A model generated the notes under the pieces. The model was given only the letters and a program-made list of their open reading frames with translations. It had not been told where the DNA came from and did not search any database. The translations under genes were made by a program, and so were the position numbers. From JAPLDA01 sp043787975 (lineage in GTDB: Bacteria; Bacteroidota; Bacteroidia; AKYH767-A; 2013-40CM-41-45), in NCBI GenBank assembly GCA_043787975.1, contig JAYVUK010000050.1:1-42562 (forward strand): a stretch of 42,562 bases of DNA, read 5' to 3'. This document shows positions 7,973 through 16,784 of the stretch, one piece after another. Numbering within the stretch: position 1 is the stretch's first letter; the number at the start of each line of letters is the position of its first letter.

Positions 7973-9538
7973 GTGATATCCAATCGTTTTTCAAAATACC
8001 CGCAGAAAATTCTTCTCCTGTTTTCTCTTTTTTCTTTTTTGGCATCATCGGCGCAGGATACAACCGCCATTCATTACAGTAAATTCATCAGCGAAAAAGA
8101 CGTAAAAGGTTATTTACAGGTTCTCGCTTCTGATTCTCTGGAAGGAAGGGAAACGGGTAAGACAGGACAGAAGAAAGCGGCATCATTTATTGCCTCTCAT
8201 TTCGCTTCGCTCGGACTAAAAGCAATATCTCACGGCACCTATTTGCAGCATCACTCAATCTCTACCCTAAACAATGTTGGGAAAAACATAGAAGTGAATC
8301 AACAATTTTTTCTTTTCATGAAAGATTATTTTTTTATGCCGGGTATGCGAGATACCATGATTGTCCTTGACACCATTCATTTTGTGGGCTACGGAATAAC
8401 AGAGAATGAATATGACGACTACAAAAATATAAATGTCGGAGGAAAAGCAATTATGTTTTTTGATGGAAATCCAATCGGCAAAAAAAAGGATCTCTCACAG
8501 TGGTCGCGTGATTGGCGGAAAAAATTCGCACTCGTTTATGAAAAGCGACCCTCTGTTGTTTTTGTTATTTGTGACACGCTTGATAAAATAATTGATTCAT
8601 TAAATTACAGTAATCATTTGGAAGAAATCCATCGCCTTAATTCTTCCCCATCGGCAATTCCGGTTGTTTTCATTAGCCGCGAAATGGCAAGAACATTTTT
8701 TCCTGAAAGTAATGAAGAGGTTCTTGACAAAGCAAAATCTACGATCGATCGGAAGTCAAAACCAAAAATTTTTGTTACACGAACATCAGCAATCGCGCAC
8801 ATCATAAATAATATTGAGGAACTGGAAGGAGAAAATGTTGTGGGTTTCTTAGAAGGAACAGATAAAAAAGACGAAACAATTGTTGTTACAGCACATTACG
8901 ATCACCTTGGAAAAAGAGACACACTTGTTTATCATGGAGCCGATGATGATGGAAGCGGAACTTCTGCTGTAATGGAGCTTGCAAAAGTTTTTTCGCTTGC
9001 GAAAAAGGAAGGACACGGGCCACGCAGAAACATTTTATTCATGACATTTTCGGGCGAAGAAAAACACTTGCTCGGCTCAGAATATTATGTAACCCATCCA
9101 TTGGTATCACTTGAGAATACGGTGACGGACCTAAACATTGACATGATTGGAAGAACGGATAAGGCTCACGACACGCTCGGTGTCAGAGATTATGTATATG
9201 TGATTGGTTCCAACAAACTAAGCACCGGGCTTCACGGGATCAGTGAAAACGCAAATTCCACTTACACGAAACTTGTTTTGGATTATACTTTTAACAAATC
9301 TGATGATCCCAATCGTTTTTATTATCGCAGCGACCATTACAACTTTGCAAAAAATAATATTCCCATCATTTTTTATTTTAACGGCACCCACGAAGATTAT
9401 CACAAGCCCACCGACACAGTCGACAAGATTGATTTTGGATTGCTAACAAAACGAGCCAGCCTTGTTTTTTTTACAGTTTGGGAGCTTGCCAACCGAAACG
9501 AGCGGGTAAGGGTGGACGTGAAAAATTCAGACAAATAG
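7973..9538 (+). CDS. Secreted M28-family metallopeptidase
   Basis: This encodes 521 residues from a GTG start, which gives a signal peptide (ILLLFSLFSFLASSAQ, cleavage likely before DTTA). M28 enzymes are two-zinc aminopeptidases. Metal-ligand motifs are in order: VVTAHYDHLG near residue 305 (His 308), GADDDGSGTSA near 323 (Asp), TFSGEEKHLLGS with the catalytic Glu and a Glu ligand, LNIDMIGR (Asp), and THEDYHKPTD near the C-terminus (His). An inserted protease-associated-like segment occupies about residues 110-270. The protein should act in the periplasm or outside the cell on peptides. It follows rpiB closely, but no functional link is evident. Confidence 0.88.
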   Translation: MISNRFSKYPQKILLLFSLFSFLASSAQDTTAIHYSKFISEKDVKGYLQVLASDSLEGRETGKTGQKKAASFIASHFASLGLKAISHGTYLQHHSISTLNNVGKNIEVNQQFFLFMKDYFFMPGMRDTMIVLDTIHFVGYGITENEYDDYKNINVGGKAIMFFDGNPIGKKKDLSQWSRDWRKKFALVYEKRPSVVFVICDTLDKIIDSLNYSNHLEEIHRLNSSPSAIPVVFISREMARTFFPESNEEVLDKAKSTIDRKSKPKIFVTRTSAIAHIINNIEELEGENVVGFLEGTDKKDETIVVTAHYDHLGKRDTLVYHGADDDGSGTSAVMELAKVFSLAKKEGHGPRRNILFMTFSGEEKHLLGSEYYVTHPLVSLENTVTDLNIDMIGRTDKAHDTLGVRDYVYVIGSNKLSTGLHGISENANSTYTKLVLDYTFNKSDDPNRFYYRSDHYNFAKNNIPIIFYFNGTHEDYHKPTDTVDKIDFGLLTKRASLVFFTVWELANRNERVRVDVKNSDK

Positions 9539-9609
9539 TACGACCACATATTCTGTAAGATTATCGTAAGAAACCACGGGTTTTGTTTCAAACAAACCGG
9601 CGCTGTACT

Positions 9610-9645
9610 CTGTATAATTTAGAACAATAATTAAACATTGTACAG
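9610..9645. promoter_or_regulatory. Inverted repeat upstream of the receptor gene
   Basis: CTGTATAAT (9610-9618) and ATTGTACAG (9637-9645) are inverted copies matching at 8 of 9 positions, 18 bp apart, ending 6 bp before ATG 9652. The placement is that of an operator for the receptor/YfiR/kinase block. No regulator is encoded nearby, so this is only a candidate. Confidence 0.35.
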
Positions 9646-9651
9646 ACTACC

Positions 9652-11649
9652 ATGAAGACGATCTTATCGCTTTTCGGCATTTTTATTTTTCTGTCAGGAC
9701 CATGCGTTCATGCAGAGGAATTGCCCTCACCCAAAAAGGACACCGCATCATTTTATGAAATGTCGCTTGAGCAGCTCATGAATGTTGAGATTTCTGTGGC
9801 ATCACGTAAATCACTTACTCCCCGCGAATCTCCGGGAATTGTAACGCTGATTACAGAAGATGAAATAAAAAATTCCGGAGCCCAGGATTTGATGGATGTG
9901 CTAAAGCTTGTTCCCGGATTTTATTTCGGGGTAGATGTTGAGGGCGCGGTTTCGCTGGGTATTCGTGGTAATTGGGCGCATGAGGGCAAAATGTTGTTAC
10001 TCATCGATGGACAGGAAATGAACGAAGCGCTTTATTCTACACTTCAATTTGGAAATCACTACCCTGTTGAACAGATAAAAAAGATTGAAATCATTCGGGG
10101 GCCGGGTTCGGCCATGTATGGCGGCAATGCGGAATATGCCGTGATTAACATTGTCACCAAAAATGATAAGGACTTTACCGGTGTTTCGGCCGTTGCAAGC
10201 TATGGCCAAATGAAAGAAACATTTGCAAGAAGAAATTTATCGCTAAGCGTGGGGCAGCATTTCGGAGATGTGAGTGTAAATGTCGGTGCATTGGTGGGAG
10301 AAGGAAACAGAAGCGACCAAATTTATAAAGACTATTTTGGAGAAAGCACAAATATTGGTGGAAAACAAAAACTGGATCCTTCATTCTTAGAAGCGGCGGT
10401 TTCATACAAAGACTTTTCGTTTCGTGGTATTGCAGATGTTTACCACACCACCATGGTCGATGGCTACGACCACATTTTATCAAGACCCTATAACAATGAT
10501 TTTACATCCTATTATTTTGAAGCCAAATACAAGTTGCAGGTGAACAATAAACTGTCCATCGTTCCCCGTTTTAATTTTAAACAGCATACCCCCTGGAATT
10601 ATATGGGCAACACAAACGATGGCGAATTTGAAGAGTACAACAGAACATCCTATCAACCGCGTTATAACCTGACATGTAATTATGATTTGAACGAGCACTT
10701 AAATTTTAATGCAGGCGGAGAATACTTTATAGATCGCGCAAAGGAAAACGTTCAAGGGGCAACATTTAACAATGGAAAAAATACGGTCAGCTATAATAAC
10801 ACTTCGTTCTTCACGCAGGGATTGTGGAGCAACCAGGTTGCAAACATTACCCTGGGTGCACGGCTGAGTGACAATAGCCAATATCAATCATCGTTTGTTC
10901 CACGTATAGGAATAACTAAAGTGATAAACAGGTTTCATACGAAACTTTTATTCAGCAAGTCATTTCGTGCGCCGGGAATCGAAAACATTGACCGAAGCCT
11001 AAACATAAAACCGGAAAACACGACGGTTGCAGAGTTTGAAACCGGGTACCAGTTCAATGACGTAACCTTTTTTTCAGCAAATCTTTATGACATCACCACC
11101 CACGATCCAATTGTTTATTATTATGACAATGGAGATGGCTATAAAAATTATGGAACATCCGGAACCCGGGGAATTGAACTGGATTTTAAATTGAAGGGAA
11201 AGCTCGGCTATGCTGACCTGAACTATGCGTTCTATACAACACGCGGAAAGGACGTGATCAGAGATTATTCGGTTTCAGAAAACCGGGCAGTTTCGTTGGC
11301 TTTTCCTGCCCACAAAATTAATTTATCGGGAAGCATAAAGATGACAGAGCATATTAGCTTGAGTGGCTCGCTATCATGGAACAGCGAACGATATGATTAT
11401 ATCGGCATGGATACAATAACCATAGAGAACATTACCCAAAAGTATTGTCCGCAATTATTTGCAGGAATTTATTGCAACGTTACCAACATTATCGCGAAAG
11501 GATTTTCGGCAGGAATCGGATGCACCAACCCGTTAGATGAACGTGAGATTTATATGCAACCATATAATAGTAATCACGCTCCGCTGCCCGGCTCGTCGCG
11601 CGAAATCAGGTTTAGGATTAGTTACGAGATAAACGCATCAAAAAAATAA
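9652..11649 (+). CDS. TonB-dependent outer-membrane receptor
   Basis: This encodes 665 residues with a signal peptide (cleavage near VHAEE). There is no N-terminal carboxypeptidase-D-like domain, unlike SusC-type receptors. The plug domain covers about residues 45-165: MSLEQLMNVEISVASRK, VTLITEDEIKNSGAQDLMDV, then IEIIRGPGSAMYGGNAEYAV. The rest is a beta-barrel of alternating aromatic strands ending in a strand-like REIRFRISYEI. The MNVEISVASRK leader and short length resemble receptors found next to YfiR-like proteins, and here the YfiR gene follows after 14 bp. The ligand is unknown; it may transport a small ligand, sense it, or both. Confidence 0.9.
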   Translation: MKTILSLFGIFIFLSGPCVHAEELPSPKKDTASFYEMSLEQLMNVEISVASRKSLTPRESPGIVTLITEDEIKNSGAQDLMDVLKLVPGFYFGVDVEGAVSLGIRGNWAHEGKMLLLIDGQEMNEALYSTLQFGNHYPVEQIKKIEIIRGPGSAMYGGNAEYAVINIVTKNDKDFTGVSAVASYGQMKETFARRNLSLSVGQHFGDVSVNVGALVGEGNRSDQIYKDYFGESTNIGGKQKLDPSFLEAAVSYKDFSFRGIADVYHTTMVDGYDHILSRPYNNDFTSYYFEAKYKLQVNNKLSIVPRFNFKQHTPWNYMGNTNDGEFEEYNRTSYQPRYNLTCNYDLNEHLNFNAGGEYFIDRAKENVQGATFNNGKNTVSYNNTSFFTQGLWSNQVANITLGARLSDNSQYQSSFVPRIGITKVINRFHTKLLFSKSFRAPGIENIDRSLNIKPENTTVAEFETGYQFNDVTFFSANLYDITTHDPIVYYYDNGDGYKNYGTSGTRGIELDFKLKGKLGYADLNYAFYTTRGKDVIRDYSVSENRAVSLAFPAHKINLSGSIKMTEHISLSGSLSWNSERYDYIGMDTITIENITQKYCPQLFAGIYCNVTNIIAKGFSAGIGCTNPLDEREIYMQPYNSNHAPLPGSSREIRFRISYEINASKK

Positions 11650-11663
11650 ATCAGGTCGCTACC

Positions 11664-12218
11664 TTGAAATTTTTCAAAAAAATATTCGACCTCCAATGCA
11701 TTAACAGCAGGATTAAAATCCTGGTGCTGCTCTTTTTATTGACGGGAATGAAACCGGTCTCTGATGAGGGAAACGAGTACAGCATCAAAGCGATGTTCAT
11801 TTACAACTTCACCAAATACATTGACTGGTCGCAATCGAATAACACCAAAACGTTTCGTATAGGTGTCGTTGGCAAATCAGAACTGTTTGATGCGCTTGTA
11901 CTAATTGCTTCACAGAAAAAAATTGATAACAAGCCGGTCGAAGTAAATAAAATAACAGACCAGGACAACACCGTATACGAGGTGATCTTCGTAGCGAAAT
12001 CAGCATCCCAAAAAGTAGACGAGCTGTCAAAAAAATACCTGAGTAAAGGCGTTTTAATTGTTTCGGAAGAGTGCAAACATTCAGAGCATTGCGCAACGAT
12101 AAACTTAATAACGACAGACAATAAAGTGAGGTTTGAAATCAACCAAGCCTCTGCACGAAGTGCCGGACTGAAAATATCAACTGTATTAACAAATCTTGCC
12201 GTTGTGGTAAATCCATGA
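11664..12218 (+). CDS. YfiR-like (DUF4154) periplasmic protein
   Basis: This encodes 184 residues from a TTG start; the nearest downstream ATG would remove the export signal (basic start, ILVLLFLLTG core). The body matches YfiR/DUF4154: NEYSIKAMFIYNFTKYIDW, TFRIGVVGKSELFDAL, VIFVAKSASQKVDE, GVLIVSEE and VRFEINQASARSAGLKIS. In Pseudomonas aeruginosa YfiR is a periplasmic repressor of the diguanylate cyclase YfiN and is controlled by disulfide state. A Cys pair spaced C-x5-C lies at ECKHSEHCA, close to where YfiR has one disulfide. Here the next gene, overlapping by ATGA, is a histidine kinase, so the natural inference is that this protein controls the kinase from the periplasm. Confidence 0.88.
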   Translation: MKFFKKIFDLQCINSRIKILVLLFLLTGMKPVSDEGNEYSIKAMFIYNFTKYIDWSQSNNTKTFRIGVVGKSELFDALVLIASQKKIDNKPVEVNKITDQDNTVYEVIFVAKSASQKVDELSKKYLSKGVLIVSEECKHSEHCATINLITTDNKVRFEINQASARSAGLKISTVLTNLAVVVNP

Positions 12219-14707
12219 AATCACGAGCAAAAAATACCATGAGAAACAAAGACTATAAAATTGATATAGAGATTTATCTTGTCTTCATTTTGGTGATTGG
12301 AATTTCGGTATTCAACGCTATTTATAGCTCATTGAATACTACGAAGAACCAGGAGATGAATAGCAAAATCATGGCTGTTGATATTCCATCTCTCCAGGCG
12401 CTCGAGAACATGAACCTGATCGTTACCCGTTCCGAAATGTATACAACGAACTGGACATACATTGTAAATAGCAGGGAAGACAAGGAGAAACTGAAAACGC
12501 TTCAAACGGTAGAATACCCGGCATTAAAAAACAGAATTTTAGATCTGATGGCCGAGTGGAAGGACTCCGAAAATACAGAGAGCACAAAAAGCATTTTTCT
12601 TGATTTCGAAAAACTCATATCATATCAAAAGCAAATCATGGCCGGGCTGGTAAAATTTGATGACTACCAGGATCCGATGAAAAAATTTAGTGCGGAAGAA
12701 ATTGTCGAAAGCCAGATCATACCACGGACTTCACAAATTGTTTTCAGGTTGAACAATGTTATTGCGAATAAAAAAAATCAAGCCGACATATTACACGCTA
12801 CGATGCGGGCATCTTATCGTACGTTGATCTGGAGCGTACTCGGCATCGCCCTTATGGTGGTGATGGTTATTTTGTTCGCGGCATTTTACTTGTCAAACAA
12901 CATGATTGTTCCGTTGATGAAACTCAAGAACCACATTCTTCAAATGGGAAAAGGAGAAGTGCCGAATGTTGCCATGTCCGCTAAAAAGAATGCTGTCGGT
13001 CTGATGACAGAGGCTGTGCGAAAATTATCAGACTCCATAAAAAGAACTGCGAGCTTTGCTCACAACATCGGAGAAGGAAATTTTAAAATAGAATTTGAAC
13101 CACTCGGGCCAAACGATGAACTTGGCAATGCTCTTATCCAGATGCGCGGAAGACTTCGCCAAACGAACGAAGAACTTTCAAATCAAAGCACTTTGCTCCA
13201 GGCTTCGGAAGAAGAGCTGAAGAAAAGCAATACCGAGTTGAAGGAAAATTCGAAATTAGTTGAAGAGCAGAATGAGCGCCTGGAACAGGCTCGTGAGGCG
13301 CTCAGTATTAAAGTGAAAGAACTGGAGTTAAACAGTAAGTACAAGTCGGAATTTTTGGCAAACATGTCGCATGAATTAAGAACACCGCTGAACAGCGTTT
13401 TGATTCTGGCAAAACTTCTTACGGAAAATAAAAATGGCTCACTAACAGAAAAGGAAATAGAGTATGCAAAGGTCATTCACAAATCAGGAGGTGATTTGCT
13501 CATGCTCATAAACGATGTATTGGATTTATCAAAAATAGAAGCAGGAAAAATTGAATTACGCCTGACAAACGAGAGTGTCAAACAAATGAAGGATGACATG
13601 AAATCTCTTTTTGATGAAGTGGCCAATCAAAAGAAGATAGATTTTAACATTGATGTGCATGCAGACGTTCCCGAATTTATTGTCACCGATAAATTAAGGA
13701 TAGAACAGATTATTAAAAACCTGCTTTCAAATGCATTTAAATTTACTGGAGCAGGAGGCTATGTTAAATTGAAAATAAAACCAGCCGAAACACACACACA
13801 ATTCAAAAGCCGGAATCTTATCCGGAAAAATAATGTTATCGAGTTTTCTGTAACTGATTCGGGAATTGGAATCCCGCTGGATCAGCAACAAATTATTTTT
13901 GAGGCGTTTCAGCAAGCTGACGGATCAATCAATCGTAAATATGGTGGCACGGGTCTCGGTCTTTCGATTAGCCGGATGCTTGTAACATTACTTGGCGGTG
14001 AGTTGCAACTTGTAAGTGAAAAGGATAAAGGCAGTACGTTCTCTCTTTTTGTTCCTTTAGAAAGTTCACACGCGGACTCGGCTGACGGAGATCAAAAGCA
14101 AAATCGTAACGAGAAAATTCAGGGAGGAAAAATCGCAAGCGATAAGGAAATGATTGAGAAGCTAACAGGAAATAGTTCTGATAATTGGCGCAATGATTCC
14201 AATTTCACAAAGGCGGGCAATCATAAGGAAGATTATTTGCGCGAAAAGGATCTTGCATTACAAAGCACAAAAAGTTATGCAATTCGACAGAATAAGCTTT
14301 CTCAAAAAATGTATGAGCAGCTTCAGAATAAAAGCATCCTGATAATTGATGGTGAAATGAGAAACATTTATGCCCTTACCGGATTGCTTGAGCAACAAGG
14401 AATGAATGTTGTCGCTGCCGTTGACGGCAGAGATGCGCTTATTAAGATCGGCAAACATCATCACTTTGACATTGTACTACTGGACTGCATGATTGTGGAA
14501 ACCGAAGGCACTGAGACAATTCGTGAAATCAGAAAACAGAAAAAATTAGAGAAGGTGCCCATCATTGTGCAATCACCAAAAGAGGTTCCGGCAGAAAAGG
14601 AAAAGTGGATTCAGGCAGGAGCATCAGACCAAATAATTAAACAAACCAATGCCGAACAATTGCTATCGCTTATGAGTGTTTGGTTGTACAAAGAACAGAC
14701 GAACTAA
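12215..14707 (+). CDS. Membrane hybrid histidine kinase
   Basis: This encodes 830 residues. Order: TM1 about 18-40, a periplasmic helical sensor region about 41-200, TM2 about 203-226, HAMP about 227-330, coiled coil about 335-375, HisKA with phospho-His 386 in MSHELRTPLN, and HATPase with NLLSNAFKFT, DSGIGIP and GGTGLGLSIS up to about 625. A linker leads to a receiver domain from about 710 with Asp 757 in LLDCMI. The receiver is degenerate: the usual acidic pair is DGE, the Thr/Ser region reads VQSPKEV, and the Lys-Pro pair is IIKQT. Start ATG 12215 overlaps the YfiR stop (ATGA). It probably senses through YfiR and passes phosphate to the next gene product. Confidence 0.92.
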   Translation: MKSRAKNTMRNKDYKIDIEIYLVFILVIGISVFNAIYSSLNTTKNQEMNSKIMAVDIPSLQALENMNLIVTRSEMYTTNWTYIVNSREDKEKLKTLQTVEYPALKNRILDLMAEWKDSENTESTKSIFLDFEKLISYQKQIMAGLVKFDDYQDPMKKFSAEEIVESQIIPRTSQIVFRLNNVIANKKNQADILHATMRASYRTLIWSVLGIALMVVMVILFAAFYLSNNMIVPLMKLKNHILQMGKGEVPNVAMSAKKNAVGLMTEAVRKLSDSIKRTASFAHNIGEGNFKIEFEPLGPNDELGNALIQMRGRLRQTNEELSNQSTLLQASEEELKKSNTELKENSKLVEEQNERLEQAREALSIKVKELELNSKYKSEFLANMSHELRTPLNSVLILAKLLTENKNGSLTEKEIEYAKVIHKSGGDLLMLINDVLDLSKIEAGKIELRLTNESVKQMKDDMKSLFDEVANQKKIDFNIDVHADVPEFIVTDKLRIEQIIKNLLSNAFKFTGAGGYVKLKIKPAETHTQFKSRNLIRKNNVIEFSVTDSGIGIPLDQQQIIFEAFQQADGSINRKYGGTGLGLSISRMLVTLLGGELQLVSEKDKGSTFSLFVPLESSHADSADGDQKQNRNEKIQGGKIASDKEMIEKLTGNSSDNWRNDSNFTKAGNHKEDYLREKDLALQSTKSYAIRQNKLSQKMYEQLQNKSILIIDGEMRNIYALTGLLEQQGMNVVAAVDGRDALIKIGKHHHFDIVLLDCMIVETEGTETIREIRKQKKLEKVPIIVQSPKEVPAEKEKWIQAGASDQIIKQTNAEQLLSLMSVWLYKEQTN

Positions 14708-14728
14708 AACAAGAAAAAAAATAATTTT

Positions 14729-15859
14729 ATGATTGAGACAATTACCAAGATAACCCAAGCGCATCCACAGACACCGAACAGGTCTGTAAATATTTTACTG
14801 GTTGATGACTTGACGGAAAACCTTATTTCGCTTGAAAGCATTCTTGAGCAAGAGGGAAGAACAATTTTTAAAGCAACATCCGGAAATGAAGCACTAAAAA
14901 TTGCGCTGAATGAGGAAATCGGTTTAATACTTCTTGATGTGCAAATGCCCGAAATGGACGGCTTTGAAGTTGCGAGATTGTTGAAAGAGAATTCGAAGAC
15001 GAAAGACATTGCCATAATTTTTGTCACGGCAATTAGTAAAGAAGAAAAATTTACCATCCAGGGATACGAAGAGGGTGCAGTGGATTATCTTCATAAACCA
15101 TTGGAAATAAATATAGTAAAGGCAAAGGTTGGCGTTTTTGAAAAACTTTATTTACAAAAGGTTGACTTGCAAAAATATGCAGCAGAGATAGAAATGACCA
15201 ATAAACGGTTAGATGAATTTGTTTACATCGTATCACATGATCTAAAGGCGCCATTGCGTGGACTTGCAAGCTTATCAACATTTATGGAAGATGAATTGGG
15301 TACATCGGCGAAACCGGAAGTCCTGGATATTTTGGCCATGATGAAGAGTAGAACAGCCAGAATGCAGAATCTTATTGATGGAATTTTACATTATTCAAGA
15401 TTGGGTAACACAACCATGGAAAAAGAGGATTTAAGTGTTAAAGACCTGATAAACAATATAATTGATTTGATATGCCCACCTGAAAATATCAAGATAGAAA
15501 CCCAGGATAATCTTCCGATGTTGAATACCGAAAAAATAAAATTGCATGAGGTCTTTCAAAACCTTATCAGTAATGGGATTAAATACAATGACAAGGAAAA
15601 TGGAGAGATAAAAATTTCTTGCGAAGACCGCGGTGATCATTTTCTATTTACGGTCAGCGATAATGGTGTTGGAATTAAACCGGAGCATCAAGAGAAAATT
15701 TTCGGAATATTTCAAACGCTTCAACCAAAAGATAAAGTGGAAAGCACAGGAATAGGATTAACGATTGTAAAGAAAATTATTGAGCAACAGGGAGGATATG
15801 TAAAGGTTGAATCAGAGTTTGGGAAGGGTTCATCATTTTTGTTTATCTGGAAAAAATAA
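14729..15859 (+). CDS. Receiver-histidine kinase fusion protein
   Basis: This encodes 376 residues with no membrane segment. The N-terminal receiver (about residues 18-135) has the acidic pair in LLVDDLTEN, phospho-acceptor Asp 70 in LILLDVQMPEMDGFE, Thr/Ser in FVTAIS and Lys-Pro in DYLHKPLE. A helical linker leads to HisKA (His 170 in VSHDLKAPLRG) and HATPase (NLISNGIKYND, DNGVGIKPE, STGIGLTIVKKI). It lies 21 bp after the hybrid kinase and should be its partner: the receiver takes phosphate and gates the kinase domain. No DNA-binding output is encoded in the block, so the final target is elsewhere. Its stop directly abuts the stop of the convergent methyltransferase. Confidence 0.92.
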   Translation: MIETITKITQAHPQTPNRSVNILLVDDLTENLISLESILEQEGRTIFKATSGNEALKIALNEEIGLILLDVQMPEMDGFEVARLLKENSKTKDIAIIFVTAISKEEKFTIQGYEEGAVDYLHKPLEINIVKAKVGVFEKLYLQKVDLQKYAAEIEMTNKRLDEFVYIVSHDLKAPLRGLASLSTFMEDELGTSAKPEVLDILAMMKSRTARMQNLIDGILHYSRLGNTTMEKEDLSVKDLINNIIDLICPPENIKIETQDNLPMLNTEKIKLHEVFQNLISNGIKYNDKENGEIKISCEDRGDHFLFTVSDNGVGIKPEHQEKIFGIFQTLQPKDKVESTGIGLTIVKKIIEQQGGYVKVESEFGKGSSFLFIWKK

Positions 15860-16750
15860 TTAATTCATTTTCCTGAAGACATAAATTACGCTTGAGTATT
15901 TTTCCTGATTTTTTCCTGCAATCAAATTGGATTTGAGACCAATCCAAAACGCGTTTAAGAATGGGAATTTATTTTCCTTGTATTTTTCACTTAAGATTGA
16001 GACGTAAAAGGAGTCAAACTTCATCGGAACGGATTCAATGTACTCGAACCCGTGTTGCTGAAACAGCGACTTAATGTTCGTAGCAGAGAAATGATGGAGG
16101 TGTCTTGGAATGTCATAGGCAGCCCAATATTTTTCATAATAAACAGCATCATAACTTTCACGATTGGGAACTGCAATAATGGCAACACCATTATATTTTA
16201 AAAGACCAGAAAGCTCTTCAATTCTTTTTTTGAGAGTATGAACGTGTTCCAAAACATGCCACATAGTAATGACCTTAAAGGATTTTGGAGAAATTGTTTC
16301 AATTTTAGACTCGTCAATAACATCCAGATTATAATTCTCGTGGCATAGACTTCTTGCATTTTTATTCGGCTCTACTCCTTTGGTTAGCCACCCTAGTTTC
16401 TTACAGGCATTTAGAAATTCACCCGTGCCACAACCAATATCCAGGAGCGACCGGTCGTCTTCTAAATAACGATCAACTAATTTAATTTTCTTATTCAGTA
16501 GATATCTTCTAACGAATTGATATATTTTGTTCAAAAGACCAGCTGTCGAATTACTGTGGCTAATATAATCGCTACTTTCATAATATTTTGAAATGTTGTC
16601 CTTTTCGGGGCGTGGATTAGTGAAAATAAAGCCGCATTCTGCACAAGAAGAAAGAGCAAATTTTTCCTTTGAAATGGAATAATCTGTTACGTCCATTAAA
16701 GGACTTATTTTTTCACTGCTACAAATAGGGCAATTTGCAAGGGTCTCCAT
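15860..16750 (-). CDS. Class I SAM-dependent methyltransferase
   Basis: This encodes 296 residues. The N-terminus has two Cys pairs, CPICSSEK and CAECGFIFTNPRPE, a small zinc-ribbon head common in methyltransferases of polysaccharide and other surface-glycan clusters. The Rossmann fold follows: SLLDIGCGTGEFLNACKKLG is the SAM-binding glycine motif, VEPNKNA the acidic loop, and TMWHVLEHVHTLKK motif IV. The substrate is unknown. It lies downstream of mnmG in the same direction after 34 bp that contain a parS-like site. Stop abuts the convergent kinase gene with no spacer. Confidence 0.88.
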   Translation of the reverse strand: METLANCPICSSEKISPLMDVTDYSISKEKFALSSCAECGFIFTNPRPEKDNISKYYESSDYISHSNSTAGLLNKIYQFVRRYLLNKKIKLVDRYLEDDRSLLDIGCGTGEFLNACKKLGWLTKGVEPNKNARSLCHENYNLDVIDESKIETISPKSFKVITMWHVLEHVHTLKKRIEELSGLLKYNGVAIIAVPNRESYDAVYYEKYWAAYDIPRHLHHFSATNIKSLFQQHGFEYIESVPMKFDSFYVSILSEKYKENKFPFLNAFWIGLKSNLIAGKNQEKYSSVIYVFRKMN

Positions 16751-16762
16751 TACAAGTAAAAT

Positions 16763-16778
16763 AGTTTCACGTGAAACA
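16763..16778. promoter_or_regulatory. parS-like ParB binding site
   Basis: The 16-mer AGTTTCACGTGAAACA matches the bacterial parS consensus TGTTNCACGTGAAACA at 15 of 16 positions; only the first base differs. The 14-bp core GTTTCACGTGAAAC is a perfect palindrome. It sits between the mnmG stop and the methyltransferase start. In many bacteria parS sites cluster near oriC and often near mnmG (gidA), so the context strengthens the call. ParB would load here and spread to direct chromosome segregation. Confidence 0.85.
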
Positions 16779-16784
16779 TGTACA

